Source: Hyalella azteca (taxonomy: Eukaryota; Arthropoda; Malacostraca; Amphipoda; Hyalellidae). From it: a stretch of 64,000 nt of DNA. Below the pieces are notes generated by a model. The model searched no databases. It was not told the origin of the DNA and saw only the letters and a program-made list of their open reading frames with translations. The DNA lies in NCBI RefSeq assembly GCF_000764305.2, contig NW_025931526.1, positions 1 to 64,000 on the forward strand, written 5' to 3'. The first letter of the stretch is position 1, and the number at the start of each line of letters is the position of its first letter. Made by a program: the position numbers and the translations under genes. This document shows, piece after piece, positions 1-11,149 of the stretch.

Positions 1-636
1 AAACAATTAAACGGCAGATTTAAAGTCAGCATGTACGTGGTAGAAAACTTACATTACATTACGGCGGTAGTTAGAACGTGTCAGCTCGACGGGTACATTG
101 AGACTGATACGGTATAGGTATTGAAGCCTGACCATGTAACATCAGATAGTCATCTTATTATGAACTTTATTCATATAGAAATCAGGACTATATTATTCCC
201 GTAGAATACAAATGATAATTTTATTTAAACAAATCCGGTAGCTTGGAAATCGATAGCTGGGGTCCAATTCAAAATTAAGACGGTTCCAGCAAACGTTGGT
301 CGATTAATGTTGTGCACCTCCTCATGATGACGCTGGTGGGTTTCTCCAGCACGGTGCGAGCGACAGTCTTGTGAGTTTGTCTCAGGGGGCTTCTCTGCCC
401 TCCAGGTTGAAGATGACAGGTGAGACGGTCTCAATGTCGTGGTTGTTAGTCCAAATACTCCAATGTAGTCCAAATGATGAAGAAGTCTACAACCTTCTTT
501 GAAGCAAAATTTATGAACTACACTGGCCTCTTTGAGAACTCGAGCTTTTTGGCAGGGGCCATTGTTTCGTATAGTCCGGAGTTTGACGTTGTTGTCAAGG
601 GTGTCGTCAAGCATATTGAATTCATCAATGAACTTG

Positions 637-682
637 TTGAAGGAGTTGAACAATTCATCTAAGAATTGTTCAACTCCTTGAA
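637..682. repeat. 20-bp hairpin
   Basis: Arms 637-656 and 663-682 are complementary with one mismatch; the loop is ATCTAA. The arm contains GGAGTTGAACAATTC. The stem is shorter than a typical animal pre-miRNA, and no tandem context surrounds it. Confidence 0.75.
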
Positions 683-708
683 AATTCAAATGCACTCTCT
701 GGTCATAA

Positions 709-740
709 ATTATACGCGTATATATATATATATATATATC
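709..740. repeat. TA dinucleotide microsatellite
   Basis: A run of alternating T and A following tatacgcg. Confidence 0.85.
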
Positions 741-1655
741 AGTCACAATATATCGACTTCATTACGTTATTTAAAATTCACCACATTTTGTACACGTATA
801 ACGGTTTCTTCGATTTCGCTCACTCGTTTATAATTCAGACAGTTCAATAGTTCTGTAACTATGCATGGTTGTTCACACTCCTGCAACTAAGATCACGTCT
901 ATTCATCACGCTGAATTCATGGTATATGTCGTGAGAAAACAATAGAGTGATATATAGCGTGCTATGTGTGATGCGAGGGACTGGGTGGAAATGTACAAAA
1001 CTCTACGGTTGGTTAAATCCAGAAGTCAATTTAGACTCCAAAAAATTTCAAACACTGGAAATTTTTTGTGTAGCAAGATATATAAAAATGAAATGACACA
1101 CTGAACCCTCATCACTGTCAAGAAATATTTCTATCTTGACGTGATTTTCATTTCATTTTCCAATAAGCTGGCAAAGAAAATAGTTAAAATGACAAAACTG
1201 TTATAAAAATGGCTTATTTGAGACCGTGTTTGCCTTGAAACTTGTAGCGTACATATAAGAGATGTGCACGCTTGGTAAGAATAATATTGTGAATGAGGAA
1301 ATGATCGACCGAATAATGGCAGTCGAGTCCAGAATATTTGCTGTAATATTTGCAATATTAATTCGATTGAATATTTAGGTTCATTGGTTAACTTCAGTTC
1401 GACTAAGCGGAAAATATTACCTTAAAACTCAATAGAACTGATGTCTGATTTAAATTAGTCAGTGAAACTATGATTAATTAATACTGGGAATCGATACTAA
1501 ATACATATAGAAATTACTAGTTAATTAATTAAATTATAGAGGCCGAGTATTAAATACGAACGATAATTCATTCGCCTCTGGCGGTTAGGATTTAGGGATT
1601 TTAGTATCGTTGCAAATATTTAAATGGATATCTTATTAATGAAAATTTATTTAAT

Positions 1656-1690
1656 CATCCATTTAAATAATTTTATTATTTAAATGGATG
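1656..1690. repeat. Perfect 16-bp hairpin
   Basis: Arms CATCCATTTAAATAAT and ATTATTTAAATGGATG enclose a 3-base loop. A third partial copy of the arm (TTTAAATGGAT) lies about 40 bases upstream. Confidence 0.85.
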
Positions 1691-2125
1691 TCTTTGAACT
1701 CGTCTTATTACCGCGCACAGTTCTAATTCTCTTGTTAACCGATTGTTGTTTATGGTCCTTTGTTGTTTTCTCGTAATTGTGGTTTTAATATATTTTGTTA
1801 ATAGCTAAGTTTTCGCTGCGATTTGTACTTGTGTTCTATAAGAAGTTTTGAACTGATGATGTAGCCCTGATGATGGGGCTGCCCTGAATCTGAAGATATG
1901 GTGAATGCTCTTGGCGTTTTCTCTGCTTAAATTCATGATTATTGATAGAATAATAATATTATTTACCAATCAATAAAATATTTTCGGTTGTTTTACTTTC
2001 GTGTTTTTTGTATGTTGCATGACTTTTTTCCAGCCAGTGAATCGTCTGTTGAACATTTTCCAATATCAAAATTGTTTGTCCACCAACATTTTTAAGCCCA
2101 AATATTGAGCGTTTGGATATTATAT

Positions 2126-2456
2126 TTCTTCACATTCTTGCTGATTTATACAAATTTTACTGAGAATCATTCATTTTATTCCATATTTTGTAAAATTATG
2201 CTATCGCTTCCTGCGAGTAGGCAGAGAGGGTGGGCAGGAGTGAGGGGGGTGCCGCCTCCCCCCATCGACGTACAGCACAATTTACATATTTTTTCTTCAC
2301 ATTCATGCTGATTTCTACGAATTTTACGGGAATAAATCGTTTTATTCTATATTTTGTAAAATTATACCATCGCTTCCTGCGAGTGGGCAGGGAGGGAGGG
2401 CAGGAGTGGGGGGTGGTGCTGCCCCCCCCCTCGGTGTAGAGCACAATTTACATAAG
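2126..2456. repeat. Two tandem copies of a 167-bp unit
   Basis: Both copies begin TTCTTCACATTC and contain GCTTCCTGCGAGT, a G-rich then C-rich stretch and CACAATTTACATA. They differ by scattered substitutions. Confidence 0.85.
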
Positions 2457-2559
2457 ACCGACTCGCAGGCGCGCTAGTTTTTGGTCGCTAAACCGACATG
2501 GAAATCCTCTCCCGACGCCGGGATGTGCGAGGAATAACCGATCTATGCTTTAAAAAAGC

Positions 2560-3432
2560 TCTTAGTGTAATGGCTGCGCGGTTGAAAAAAAGGTTGGGTT
2601 TTAGGTGAAGATATTTTAGTGTAATGGCTGCGCGGTTGAAAAATAGGGTTGGGTTTTAGGCGAGGAAGTTCTTAGTGTAATGGCTGCGCGGTTGAAAAAT
2701 AGGGTTGAGTTTTGGGTGAAGAAGTTCTTAGTGTAATGGCTCCTCGGTTGAAAAATGGGGTTGGGTTTTAGGTGAAGAAATTCTTAGTGTAATGGCTGCG
2801 CGGTTGAAAAATAGGTTGGGTTTTAGGTGAAGAAGTTATTCTTAGTGTAATGGCTGCGCGGTTGAAAAATAGGGTTGGGTTCTAGGTGAAAAAGTTCTTA
2901 GTGTAATGGCTGCGCGGTTGAAAAATAGGTTGGGTTTTAGGTGAAGAAATTCTTAGTGTAATGGCTGCGCGGTTGAAAAATAGGGTTGGGTTCTAGGTGA
3001 AAAAGTTCTTAGTGTAATGGCTGCGCGGTTGAAAAATAGGTTGGGTTTTAGGTGAAGAAGTTCTAAGTGTAATGGCTGCGCCGTTGAAAAATAGTTTGGG
3101 TTTTAGGTGAAGAAGTTCTTAGTGTAATGGCTGCTCGGTTGAAAAATAGGGTTGAGTTTTAGGTAAAGAAGTTCTTAGTGTAATGGCTGCGCGGTTGAAA
3201 AATAGGGTTGAGTTTTAGATGAAGAAGTTTTTAGTGCAATGGCTGCTCGGTTGAAAAATAGGGTTGAGTTTTAGGTGAAAAAGTTCTTAGTGTAGTGGCT
3301 GCTCGGTTGAAAAATAGGGTTGAGTTTTAGGTGAAGAAGCTCCTAGTGTGATGGCTGCGCGGTTGAAAAATAGGTTGGGTTTTAGGTGAAGACGTTCTTA
3401 GTGTAATGGCTATTGGTTGAAAAATAGGGTTC
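2560..3432. repeat. 56-bp minisatellite, 16 copies
   Basis: Each unit carries AGTGTAATGGCTGCGCGGTT, then AAAAATAGGGTTGGGTTTTA. The copies differ by substitutions and 1-3 base indels. The array decays into diverged sequence after 3432. Confidence 0.95.
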
Positions 3433-4203
3433 GGTTGAAGTAATAGGAGCGCAACAGTAATCGGTTGAAAAAGATCTCAGTGAATTGGTGTTCATTACAT
3501 ATTTCAACGCATTTATTTCTTCAATTGTCTGCTCCAGCAAATCGTTTAAATTGATAACGTTCATCAAATTGAAAAAGAATCACAGCAAATTTAAATAATT
3601 GAAAGGGACCAACGCCCAATGAACTTTCAAATAAAACATGTGTGCCCCAAGAGCGATAAACCGGATCGAAAGTTTATAGTATTGAAATTCAAAGAATTTC
3701 CTATAAATTAAAAAGAACATTCAAAAGATATACCCTCAATTTATTTCAAATTTACTAGCTGGTGCATGATTTACGATATGTTTAACGCAAAATAATAAGT
3801 ATTAAACAAAGTGTTCAAAACATTTCCTTGCGATAGCATCCATGCTCAAGACATTTTCACGATATTTTAGCCACCCACAAGACATATCCATGCATGCAAT
3901 GACTTAATATATAAAGGCTATTTCATATAATAGATTATCGCGGACCAACATAAATCTCCCAATGCTGTTTGTGAAGAAAAATCCGGCAAATTTAGAGTTC
4001 TCCGTATAGCTCAGCCGATAAGGCAGCGTGGGCCACAAATCTCAAGTCACGCGCGTTGCAAAATTACGTAAAATTACGGCGTGAAAGTGCAAGTCACTTC
4101 CGGCCTGCCGCAAACTGCTTCCGGTGCTGCGCGTAATTAAGCGATGCGACCGACGCTGCGCCGGCAGCTCGCTGCAAAATTTCTTCTAATCGCGAGAAGA
4201 AAG
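3433..4203. other. Spacer without recognised gene
   Basis: Contains a tRNA A-box-like stretch at about 4005-4030 (TAGCTCAGCCGATAAGGC) but no matching B box, and a GC-richer patch at 4040-4180. Nothing else is supported. Confidence 0.5.
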
Positions 4204-4352
4204 AAATAGTGTGGAAATAGGAAAGTAATTTTGATTTTTCATTTTTTATGTGATGCTATTGAAGGAAAAAATAGCGATAAAATAGGAAAGTTATTTTGAT
4301 TATTCATTTTTATGTGATGCTATTGAAGGAAAAAATAGCGTTAAAATAGGAA
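4204..4352. repeat. Two tandem copies of a ~74-bp unit
   Basis: Copies share AAATAGGAAAGT, ATGTGATGCTATTGAAGG and AAAAAATAGCG, ending where the 16-bp array starts. Confidence 0.8.
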
Positions 4353-4358
4353 AAAGGA

Positions 4359-4530
4359 CAGCATGATGCTAGGGCAGCATGATGCTAGGGCAGCATGATG
4401 CTAGGGCTGCATGATGCTAGGGCAGCATGATGCTAGGGCAGCATATGATGCTAGGGCTGCATGATGCTAGGACAGCATGATGCTAGGGCTGCATGATGCT
4501 AGGGCAGCATGATGCTAGGGCAGCATGATG
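4359..4530. repeat. 16-bp minisatellite, about 11 copies
   Basis: Unit AGGGCAGCATGATGCT with a CAG/CTG variant at one position and one 2-base insertion. Confidence 0.95.
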
Positions 4531-5280
4531 CAAAAGCAGTACGATGAGATCTGCATCACTAGTTAAATAAGAATCTCATCCAGCGAATTTGCATTTGCAA
4601 GATTTGCATTGAAGATAACATTTATATTCACAAGATAGTTCAGAAAACTTGTTCTGAATAATAGTGCAGGTTAGTGTTGCTGGGGGATTGTGACAGTCAG
4701 AAGAATGTGAGCTCTAGTGACTAATATTTAGATAATTTTATGAGATAGTGATTCGTGATAGTGATTGAGAAGTCAGATCACAAATGGTATTGAGTTGGGT
4801 GAGTCTCATTTGGATACTTTGTCTTTTTATTTCGTCATTTGGCAGATAAGACTTTCATAAACTTTTTCAAATCCCAAGGAAACTTTCACTTGTTCAAAAT
4901 TCTTATGATTATGTTCACCGCTGCTCATTGGTGAGTGAAATAAACGTATTAGCGCCCAAGAACTAGAGGTTAACTACCGCTGCCAAGGACGATGCAGTAA
5001 TTGAAACGTTAGGTCTTATTACCGTAGACTGCTCGCACAGACCTGATCAAATTATTTCACCATGTTCCCCATTTGCTACAAGCCTCAATAATAATGACAT
5101 TGTATTAAATTGTGCAAAATTAGGATAAAAGGCTAAATTTACCTTTTAACTGACTTTTTAAACCAGCAAAATTAACCAAACAATAACTCGAAAATCTTTA
5201 GTTTAAATAAGTGATTCTACTTATCCAAAAGTAGACAGACATACAGCAGTAAAAAAATTAATTAAAAATATATTCCTATG
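4531..5280. other. Spacer without recognised gene
   Basis: AT-rich, no recognisable coding or RNA feature. Confidence 0.5.
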
Positions 5281-5431
5281 AACCTGATGAGATAATTGAA
5301 TCATACATCCATAGTATGGATGTATAGTATGGATAGTATAGTATGGATAGTATAGTATCCATAGTATGGATGTATAGTATGGATAGTATAGTATCCATAG
5401 TATGGATGTATGATTCAATTATCAATCAGGT
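5281..5431. repeat. Foldback element with internal tandem repeat
   Basis: Arms at about 5282-5313 and 5401-5430 are inverted copies (shared core ATAATTGAATCATACATCC) with one indel. Between them lie repeats of TAGTATGGATGTA/TAGTATCCA, themselves partly palindromic. The whole block can fold on itself, resembling a small MITE. Confidence 0.75.
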
Positions 5432-5460
5432 CTTAATGTTTAATAAATAACATTCCTCTT

Positions 5461-5730
5461 GCGTCAAGCCAACATTTCTTCTCGCAAACTTAATTTATAT
5501 TCTGCTTAACATACAAACAAGAATGATATGTATTACATTTCATTTTATATGAATAATGGTTACCTCTATGATGATTAGCATAATCATGATTATCATTTAT
5601 GCGTCAAGCCAACATAACTTATTTTATATTTTCTGCTTAATATACGAACATGAATTAGATGTGTTTTACTTCATCCTACATGAATAATGATTGCTTCTAT
5701 GATGATTACCATAATAATGATTATCATAAA
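5461..5730. repeat. Two tandem copies of a 140-bp unit
   Basis: Both begin GCGTCAAGCCAACAT and end with ATAATNATGATTATCAT; diverged in the middle. Confidence 0.82.
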
Positions 5731-5886
5731 AATTGTAATGAGAATTACTTCTTAGTTCTTATTACTTATTAGTATTCAGTGCCACCTGCACTCACTCCTG
5801 CATACACTCAAGGAAACAAGTGAGACTTTGACAAAAAAAGCTGCGCATATGTTGCCATCATGTGGTCCCTAAACTGACCCGATTTA

Positions 5887-5998
5887 ACCTGGCAAAAAAG
5901 AACATGGGTGCTACACGTCCGTCCACTGTTCGTGTTGTGGGTGAGGAAGTGCGTCACTAATGGGACAAAATGACCCATTTATATACCTGAGTGTAGGT
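5887..5998 (+). repeat. Dispersed repeat family A, copy 1
   Basis: Shares CCTGGCAAAA, GGGTGCTACACGTCCG and ATGACCCATTTAT...CTGAGTG with diverged copies at 13731, 14990 and 27520. No coding capacity. Confidence 0.5.
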
Positions 5999-6191
5999 CA
6001 CTGCCCCTCCCACGGCTAATATTACACGTGATATTAAATTATATATTTAACACGCAATAAATAAAAACTGTTGTTAATTAAAGCTAACGTTAGTATAATA
6101 CTGAAGGCTAACCTTAGTATGATATCCTTTGATCCTTTGATGAGTTATTAGGATCTGAGTAACAGTGTGAGGGGAGACTAAGATGATGTGA

Positions 6192-6577
6192 GTGAAGGGT
6201 GAAAAGGATAGAGTGAAGGATGAAATGGATAGAGTAAAGGATGAAAAGGATAGAGTGAAGGATGAAATGGATAGAGTGAAGGATGAAAAGGATAGAGTGA
6301 AGGATGAAAGGGATGGAGTGAAGGATGAAAAGGATAGAGTGAAGGACGAAAAGGATAGAGTGAAGGGTGAAAAGGATAGAGTGAAGGATGAAAAGGATGG
6401 AGTGAAGGATGAAAAGGATAGAGTGAAGGGTGAAAAGGATAGAGTGAAGGATGAAAAGGATAGAGTGAAGGGTGAAAAGGATAGAGTGAAGGGTGAAAGG
6501 GATAGAGTGAAGGGTGAAAAGGATAGAGTGAAGGGTGAAAAGGATAGAGTGAAGGGTGAAAAGGATAGAGTGAAGAT
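6192..6577. repeat. 21-bp minisatellite, about 18 copies
   Basis: Unit built on GATAGAGTGAAGGATGAAAA. The period is a multiple of three and stop-free, so open frames appear on both strands (a KDRVKDE heptad on the plus strand, YPFHPSL on the minus). They are by-products of the array. Confidence 0.96.
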
Positions 6578-6639
6578 GTGAGTGGGGACAGACGAGTGCT
6601 AGAGTGGGGATATAATTGGAAATGAGGGACCAATGAAAA

Positions 6640-6985
6640 AGGATAGATTAAGGATCGGATGCAGAGCCTGTAGGTATTATAGTAATAATATATAATATGA
6701 TATAATATAATATATATAATATAACATAATAATAATATAATATTCATAAAGAATATAATATGATATAATTCCAATAATATAGATTAATAACATAATATAA
6801 AGCCTGTACATAATATATACAGTGTAAAGGGATAAATAAGGGTCGAATACAGAGCCTGTAGATTTGATAAAAAATAAATCCACATTGAAGAGTGAGAGTG
6901 GATAAAGTAAGGACAAAGAGAGGATTTGCTAGGATTGAGTGGGATTTCGAGAATGAGCAATAGGGATAAAGTGTAGTGTGCATGG
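6640..6985. other. AT-rich spacer with partial duplication
   Basis: The segment around 6655-6675 (GCAGAGCCTGTAG) recurs at about 6850; between them is ATAATATA-rich simple sequence. No gene seen. Confidence 0.55.
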
Positions 6986-6989
6986 AAGT

Positions 6990-7168
6990 TGTGATGACAG
7001 TGTGATGACAGTACAGTGTGATGATAGTACAGTGTGATGACAGTACAGAGTGATGACAGTACAGTGTGATGACAGTACAGTGTGATGACAGTACAGTGAC
7101 AGTGTGATGACAGTGCAGTGTGATGACAGTACAGTGTGATGACAGTACAGTGTGATGACAGTACAGTT
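6990..7168. repeat. 16-bp minisatellite, about 11 copies
   Basis: Unit GATGACAGTACAGTGT with occasional truncated copies. Confidence 0.95.
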
Positions 7169-7672
7169 CTATGTTTGCACGTGCTAATAAATTTTTTATG
7201 TCGCGCGCTATTGCACGCAAAATTGTAAATTTTCAGCTTCAAAAATCACGCTTTATAATTTTACTTATATTTAACATCACAAGGTCTCTTACAAACACCG
7301 CTCGGATACTCACTTCGAAACTTTATTTTCTTCAACATTTTTCTAACAAATCGCATAACAAGCAAACGTTTTTCAAAGTTTATAATATATTATTTATTCA
7401 CAGCGCTTTGTACTGGACTCAAAAATTCATCAGTTTATTTCATTCATCAATGAATGAAATTCATTCATTAATGCAATCAGAAAAAGGGACGGAAAATATT
7501 GTCCATATTGTAACGCACTCTTTGCATTTAATATTGCCATGCCTTTTTTATTAAAGCTGGAATAAGTCAAAATGATCCACACGAGGACAAAAATTGTATC
7601 GCTATTCGGACAAATCTCCACGCATTTCCCTGAGTGCGGTTAAACAAGCCGTGATGCCGCGGCCCGGGGTGA

Positions 7673-7730
7673 TGACGTCATCGCCGTAAGCGGCGTATAT
7701 AAATAAGGCAATTTGCGCTCCGTCTGCAGT
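7673..7730 (+). promoter_or_regulatory. Candidate TATA-type core promoter with CRE
   Basis: Within a locally GC-richer stretch (about 7640-7790) lie a perfect CRE/ATF palindrome TGACGTCA (7673-7680), a TATATAAA box (7696-7703) and an initiator-like TGCAGT (7725-7730). An A at 7728 would be +1, with the TATA box at -32, the standard spacing. A possible splice donor gcg|gtgagg follows at about 7746. No coding exon directly follows. It may be the distant promoter of the LRR gene or of a non-coding transcript. The geometry is visible; function is inferred. Confidence 0.45.
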
Positions 7731-8655
7731 GTTGGCTGAGGCCGCGGTGAGGAGGGGGATACGTCGCTCTCTTTGAGCGCTGCTCTCACACAATTATCTT
7801 CAACTAAAGAGAATTAACGAAGTGAAAAGTGACACGCACTTCCGGATGAAGTTAAACTGTGTTAATCTGGTCAGAAAAACATCAGTGCAAACAGTTTCTT
7901 CGTAGTTAAAGCAACTCAAAAAAATCCTGATGCGTGTAGCTTTGAAAAATCGATACGAAATCCAAAATTTTATCGAGATAATCGATAATTGAATACAACT
8001 AGACAAAATTAGTAATCGTTAGTGATAATGGATTATTGGATGCTTAATTGACGAAATTTATAATTATAAGAGAAATGTGACTATTATAAAAGGAATTATG
8101 ATTTTTTGCTAATTATTTAAGATATTTGAAGTAAATAATTATACTGTAATATCTTGTACGGCTGAATGTAGGGAATTCATTATACATGAAACGTATACAT
8201 TGACACGAGGCCATAACAATGTTTTATTCACAATTAAATTGCGCTCTTAAAATTCACTGAGGCGAAATTTGAATGCCGCTTCAATGGGTAACATAAAAAT
8301 TGATACAAAATTTTATGATAAGAATGCAGTTTCGAATATACAGGCATTGTCACATAAGATGTGTAGTTAGATAAATTCTATTAGTAATTTGGTGAAAAAC
8401 GTTACTTAAATTATGCAAAATTTACATTACATTTAGATTCTTCAAATTTCTTTCCCAGGTCATTGAACAATTGCTGAGAGAAAATTGTAAAAACTTCACC
8501 AAAACTCGAATATTTTTTTTTTTCGATTAATCAACAAAGGAGCTTCAGTGAACCAATTGAAATAATTATTAACTGAGGACAATAGTTGTCCATGACTTAC
8601 AACAGCGACAACAGCTCTGCAGGAGGATAACAGCAGCTACTCCTGGTCAGTATAA
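7731..8655. other. Region downstream of the candidate promoter
   Basis: GC-rich to about 7790, then AT-rich. No coding exon is recognised. It would hold the 5' UTR and first intron of any transcript started at about 7728. Confidence 0.4.
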
Positions 8656-8970
8656 TCCTTGTTATCACTATAGCATACCTCATAGTTATTCATTATCATC
8701 GCTCTAAATCATTGTTATCACTATTGATCATACCTCATAGTTGTTATTCCTTGTTTTCAATGTACATCATTGTTATCACTATCGCTGACACCTCATAGTA
8801 GTTGTTATTCCTTGTTATCGCTTTAAATCATTGTTATCACTATTGATCATACCTCAGAGTTGTTATTCATTGTTATCGCTTTAAATCATTGTTATCACTA
8901 TTGATGACACGTCATAGTAGTTGTTATTCCTTGTTATCACTGTACATCCTTGTTATCACTATTGATGATG
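8656..8970. repeat. ~60-bp minisatellite, about 5 copies
   Basis: Copies share GTTATCACTATTGATCATAC, CTCATAGTTGTTATTCC and TCGCTTTAAATCATT, with variants. Confidence 0.88.
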
Positions 8971-9280
8971 CGACGCTGTAATTAAGAATGATGATACTTT
9001 AACTATTTTATCATTAAAGCATATTCTGCATCATTGTTATCTCAGTAAATGATATTCATAATGATAGTTTGTATGGGTGCAATGCTATGATGGCGCGATG
9101 CAACGCACACATGAATTATTGAATGAATTTTAGATTATTCACCACTCACCACTCACCTTACCTTACCACTCACTACACATTGTACCACTGCCTCATTTAG
9201 CCCACCACTCACCACTCAGCCCACTCTACGTCACCACTCTTTCCGAGCGTCAAATTAAGCTGTAGTCGCGCCATGCGAGC
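8971..9280. other. Spacer with short CACTCACC direct repeats
   Basis: CCACTCACC and close variants recur at 9139-9225. No gene seen. Confidence 0.5.
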
Positions 9281-9650
9281 GTCAGGGTCCACATCACTGG
9301 GCTGAGATTTAGGAGGAACTTAACCAGGGTTAGGGTTATAATTATAATTATAATCATAATTATATTTATAACTACAATTCAAATAAATTACTTTAGGTGC
9401 GTTGGGGAGATTTATTGATAAGATCCTTTTAAGGATATGGTCAGACTGTCACCATACGCTACATATAATACACTACACTATCAAAATATAAGACTTAAGT
9501 CAGGGTCCACATCATAGGGCTGAAATTTGGGAGTAACTTAACCAGGGTTAGGGTTATAATTATAATTATTACTTAAACCAATTCATTTAGGTGCGTTGGG
9601 GGGGGGAATTTTTTGATATGATCCCAGTCAGATATGGTCAGGATATGGTC
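9281..9650. repeat. Two tandem copies of a 218-bp unit
   Basis: Starts at 9281 and 9499 with GTCAGGGTCCACATCA; shared AACCAGGGTTAGGGTTATAA and TTTAGGTGCGTTGGGG. The second copy runs into the 11-bp array, which probably grew from the ATATGGTCAG found once in copy 1. Confidence 0.85.
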
Positions 9651-9801
9651 AGGACATGGTCAGGATATGGTCAGGATATGGTCAGGATACGGTCAGGATA
9701 TGGTCAGGATATGGTCAGGATATGGTCAGGATATGGTCAGGAGCTGGTCAGGATATGGTCAGGATATGGTCAGGATATGGTCAGGAGCTGGTCAGGATAC
9801 G
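9630..9801. repeat. 11-bp minisatellite, about 15 copies
   Basis: Unit GGATATGGTCA. Three frames stay open, giving the same 11-residue repeat (MVRIWSGYGQD), which is not a protein. Confidence 0.96.
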
Positions 9802-10015
9802 GCTGCCAGGGAAAAGTTTTGAGATTTCCGTTCCAAGTTTGCATTCTAAGTTGGCAAGTTCTAAAGTTACAATTCCGAGTTGCGATGTTTGAGGTTTGCA
9901 TTCTAAGTTCTTTATATTTGTTCCATACTCAAAACAAATACAATGGGCCTTTAGTAAAGGAGAAAGTAGGCCTTATTCATTCAAGTTTATATAGGCGCGG
10001 TAGGCCTAGGCGTGT

Positions 10016-10292
10016 CTCTATCTAGTATCTATCTAGTATCTATCTAGTATGTATCTAGTATCTATCTAGTATCTAGTATCTAGGCGAAGCCTTATTAGCC
10101 ATACCATATTAACTAATTAATATTAGTTAATAATCTATCTATCTATCAGCGTGTATCTATCTAGTATCTATCTAGTATCTCTCTAGTATCTATCTAGTAT
10201 CTATCTAGTATCTATCTAGTATCTCTCTAGTATCTATCTAGTATCTATCTAGTATCTAGTATCTAGGCGAAGCCTTATTCGCCATACCATAT
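10016..10292. repeat. CTATCTAGTAT (11-bp) arrays, two blocks
   Basis: Blocks at 10016-10085 and about 10146-10262 each end with TAGTATCTAGGCGAAGCC and GCCATACCATAT, so the whole block is itself duplicated. Confidence 0.9.
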
Positions 10293-10320
10293 CTGTCTCT
10301 TATACACATCTAGATGTGTN
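10293..10320. other. Retained Nextera mate-pair junction adapter
   Basis: CTGTCTCTTATACACATCT (10293-10311) is the 19-base Tn5 mosaic end used in Nextera libraries. It is followed by AGATGTGT, the start of its reverse complement, and an N. It separates two unrelated tandem arrays. This is library artefact, not biology. Confidence 0.95.
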
Positions 10321-10433
10321 GTTGTTAAAATAACCTAAACTGTTGTTAAAATAACCTAAACTGTTGTTAAAATAACCTAAACTGTTGTTAAAATAACCTA
10401 GACGGTTGTTAAAATAACCTAAACTGTTGTTGA
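10321..10433. repeat. 21-bp minisatellite, 5.4 copies
   Basis: Unit GTTGTTAAAATAACCTAAAC plus T. It begins immediately after the adapter junction, so its true left flank is unknown. Confidence 0.93.
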
Positions 10434-10840
10434 AAAATAAACCGCTAGCACAAATGTCGTTATAGTTAATAAATAAATTTATTTATTATGTGGTGGTGAT
10501 GTTAAGGTTAGGATGATGAGGGAAATCCCGGCTGTTAATAAGCGATCCTTCAGATGATTTATTAAACAACACGTACAAAATAAAATTAATTGATATCTGT
10601 TAACAAATAATCGAAAATATCAACAATACTCCAGGTAATTTATTTACAAAAGGTTATAAATAATTTTTTTAACACTGGCTAATAAATTATCGAAATTATA
10701 ACTAATCACCAGTCCTGATTTCACCATCATCAGCTGCCCTCATCACCACCACCACATCACACGCTCGTGCTGATCGATATTCTGACCAGCACGTGTCTGG
10801 GTACGTGGGGGGAGGGGTGTGGGGTGACTGGGGGTGAAGG
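10434..10840. other. Spacer without recognised gene
   Basis: AT-rich to 10680, then CATCACCACCACCA-rich and G-rich near the second adapter. No gene seen. Confidence 0.5.
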
Positions 10841-10868
10841 CTGTCTCTTATNTGTGTATAAGAGACAG
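10841..10868. other. Retained Nextera mate-pair junction adapter, centre collapsed
   Basis: CTGTCTCTTAT, an N, then TGTGTATAAGAGACAG: the two mosaic-end halves back to back with the middle lost. The sequence on the two sides may not be adjacent in the genome. It breaks an apparent open frame at 10767-10949. Confidence 0.94.
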
Positions 10869-11040
10869 TCCCCTCTCCGTCCCCTGACCCTCCCCCACGC
10901 GGTCTCCCCTCAAGGGCTTAAGCCCTCAGCCATTGAACCCTCGCGTTAAGCACAAAGGTTCACAAGAGGGTTGCGCAACCCTTCCGGGGTGTGGGGTGGC
11001 AACCCCATTGTGGGAAATTTCGGGGTTGCATAATATGTTT

Positions 11041-11080
11041 TATCTTATCTTATCTTATTTTATCTTACTTATTATCAGTT
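11041..11080. repeat. TATCT pentanucleotide run
   Basis: Short run of TATCTTATCTTATC. Confidence 0.8.
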
Positions 11081-11149
11081 AAATTTCTCCCACCTTATTA
11101 TTTCCCCACAACCCTCCCCCTTGCTCAATCATTTTAGACCGCGGGATTT

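Larger units (their letters stand above)
1..2125. other. AT-rich spacer, no gene recognised
   Basis: Apart from the two hairpins and the TA run listed separately, I see no exon, RNA gene or element. An open frame on the minus strand (225-746) has no recognisable domain. Confidence 0.6.

Noticed and set aside
1850..1900. Box C/D snoRNA-like pattern (TGATGATG with CTGA)
   Set aside because: The motifs recur by simple repetition and no terminal stem pairs them.
2560..3432. CRISPR-like array
   Set aside because: The units abut without unique spacers, and the DNA is eukaryotic; it is a minisatellite.
4005..4060. tRNA-like A box (TAGCTCAGCCGATAAGGC)
   Set aside because: No B box (GGTTCGAATCC type) at the right distance and no acceptor stem; at most a trace of a tRNA-derived SINE.
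6178..6774. 198-codon minus-strand frame of YPFHPSL repeats
   Set aside because: Produced entirely by the 21-bp array; the opposite strand is open as well.
9325..9556. GGTTAGGGTTA resembling telomere repeat
   Set aside because: Only two hexamer-like units per copy, inside a duplicated 218-bp unit; no telomeric run.
10767..10949. 60-codon plus-strand frame
   Set aside because: It reads through a sequencing adapter.
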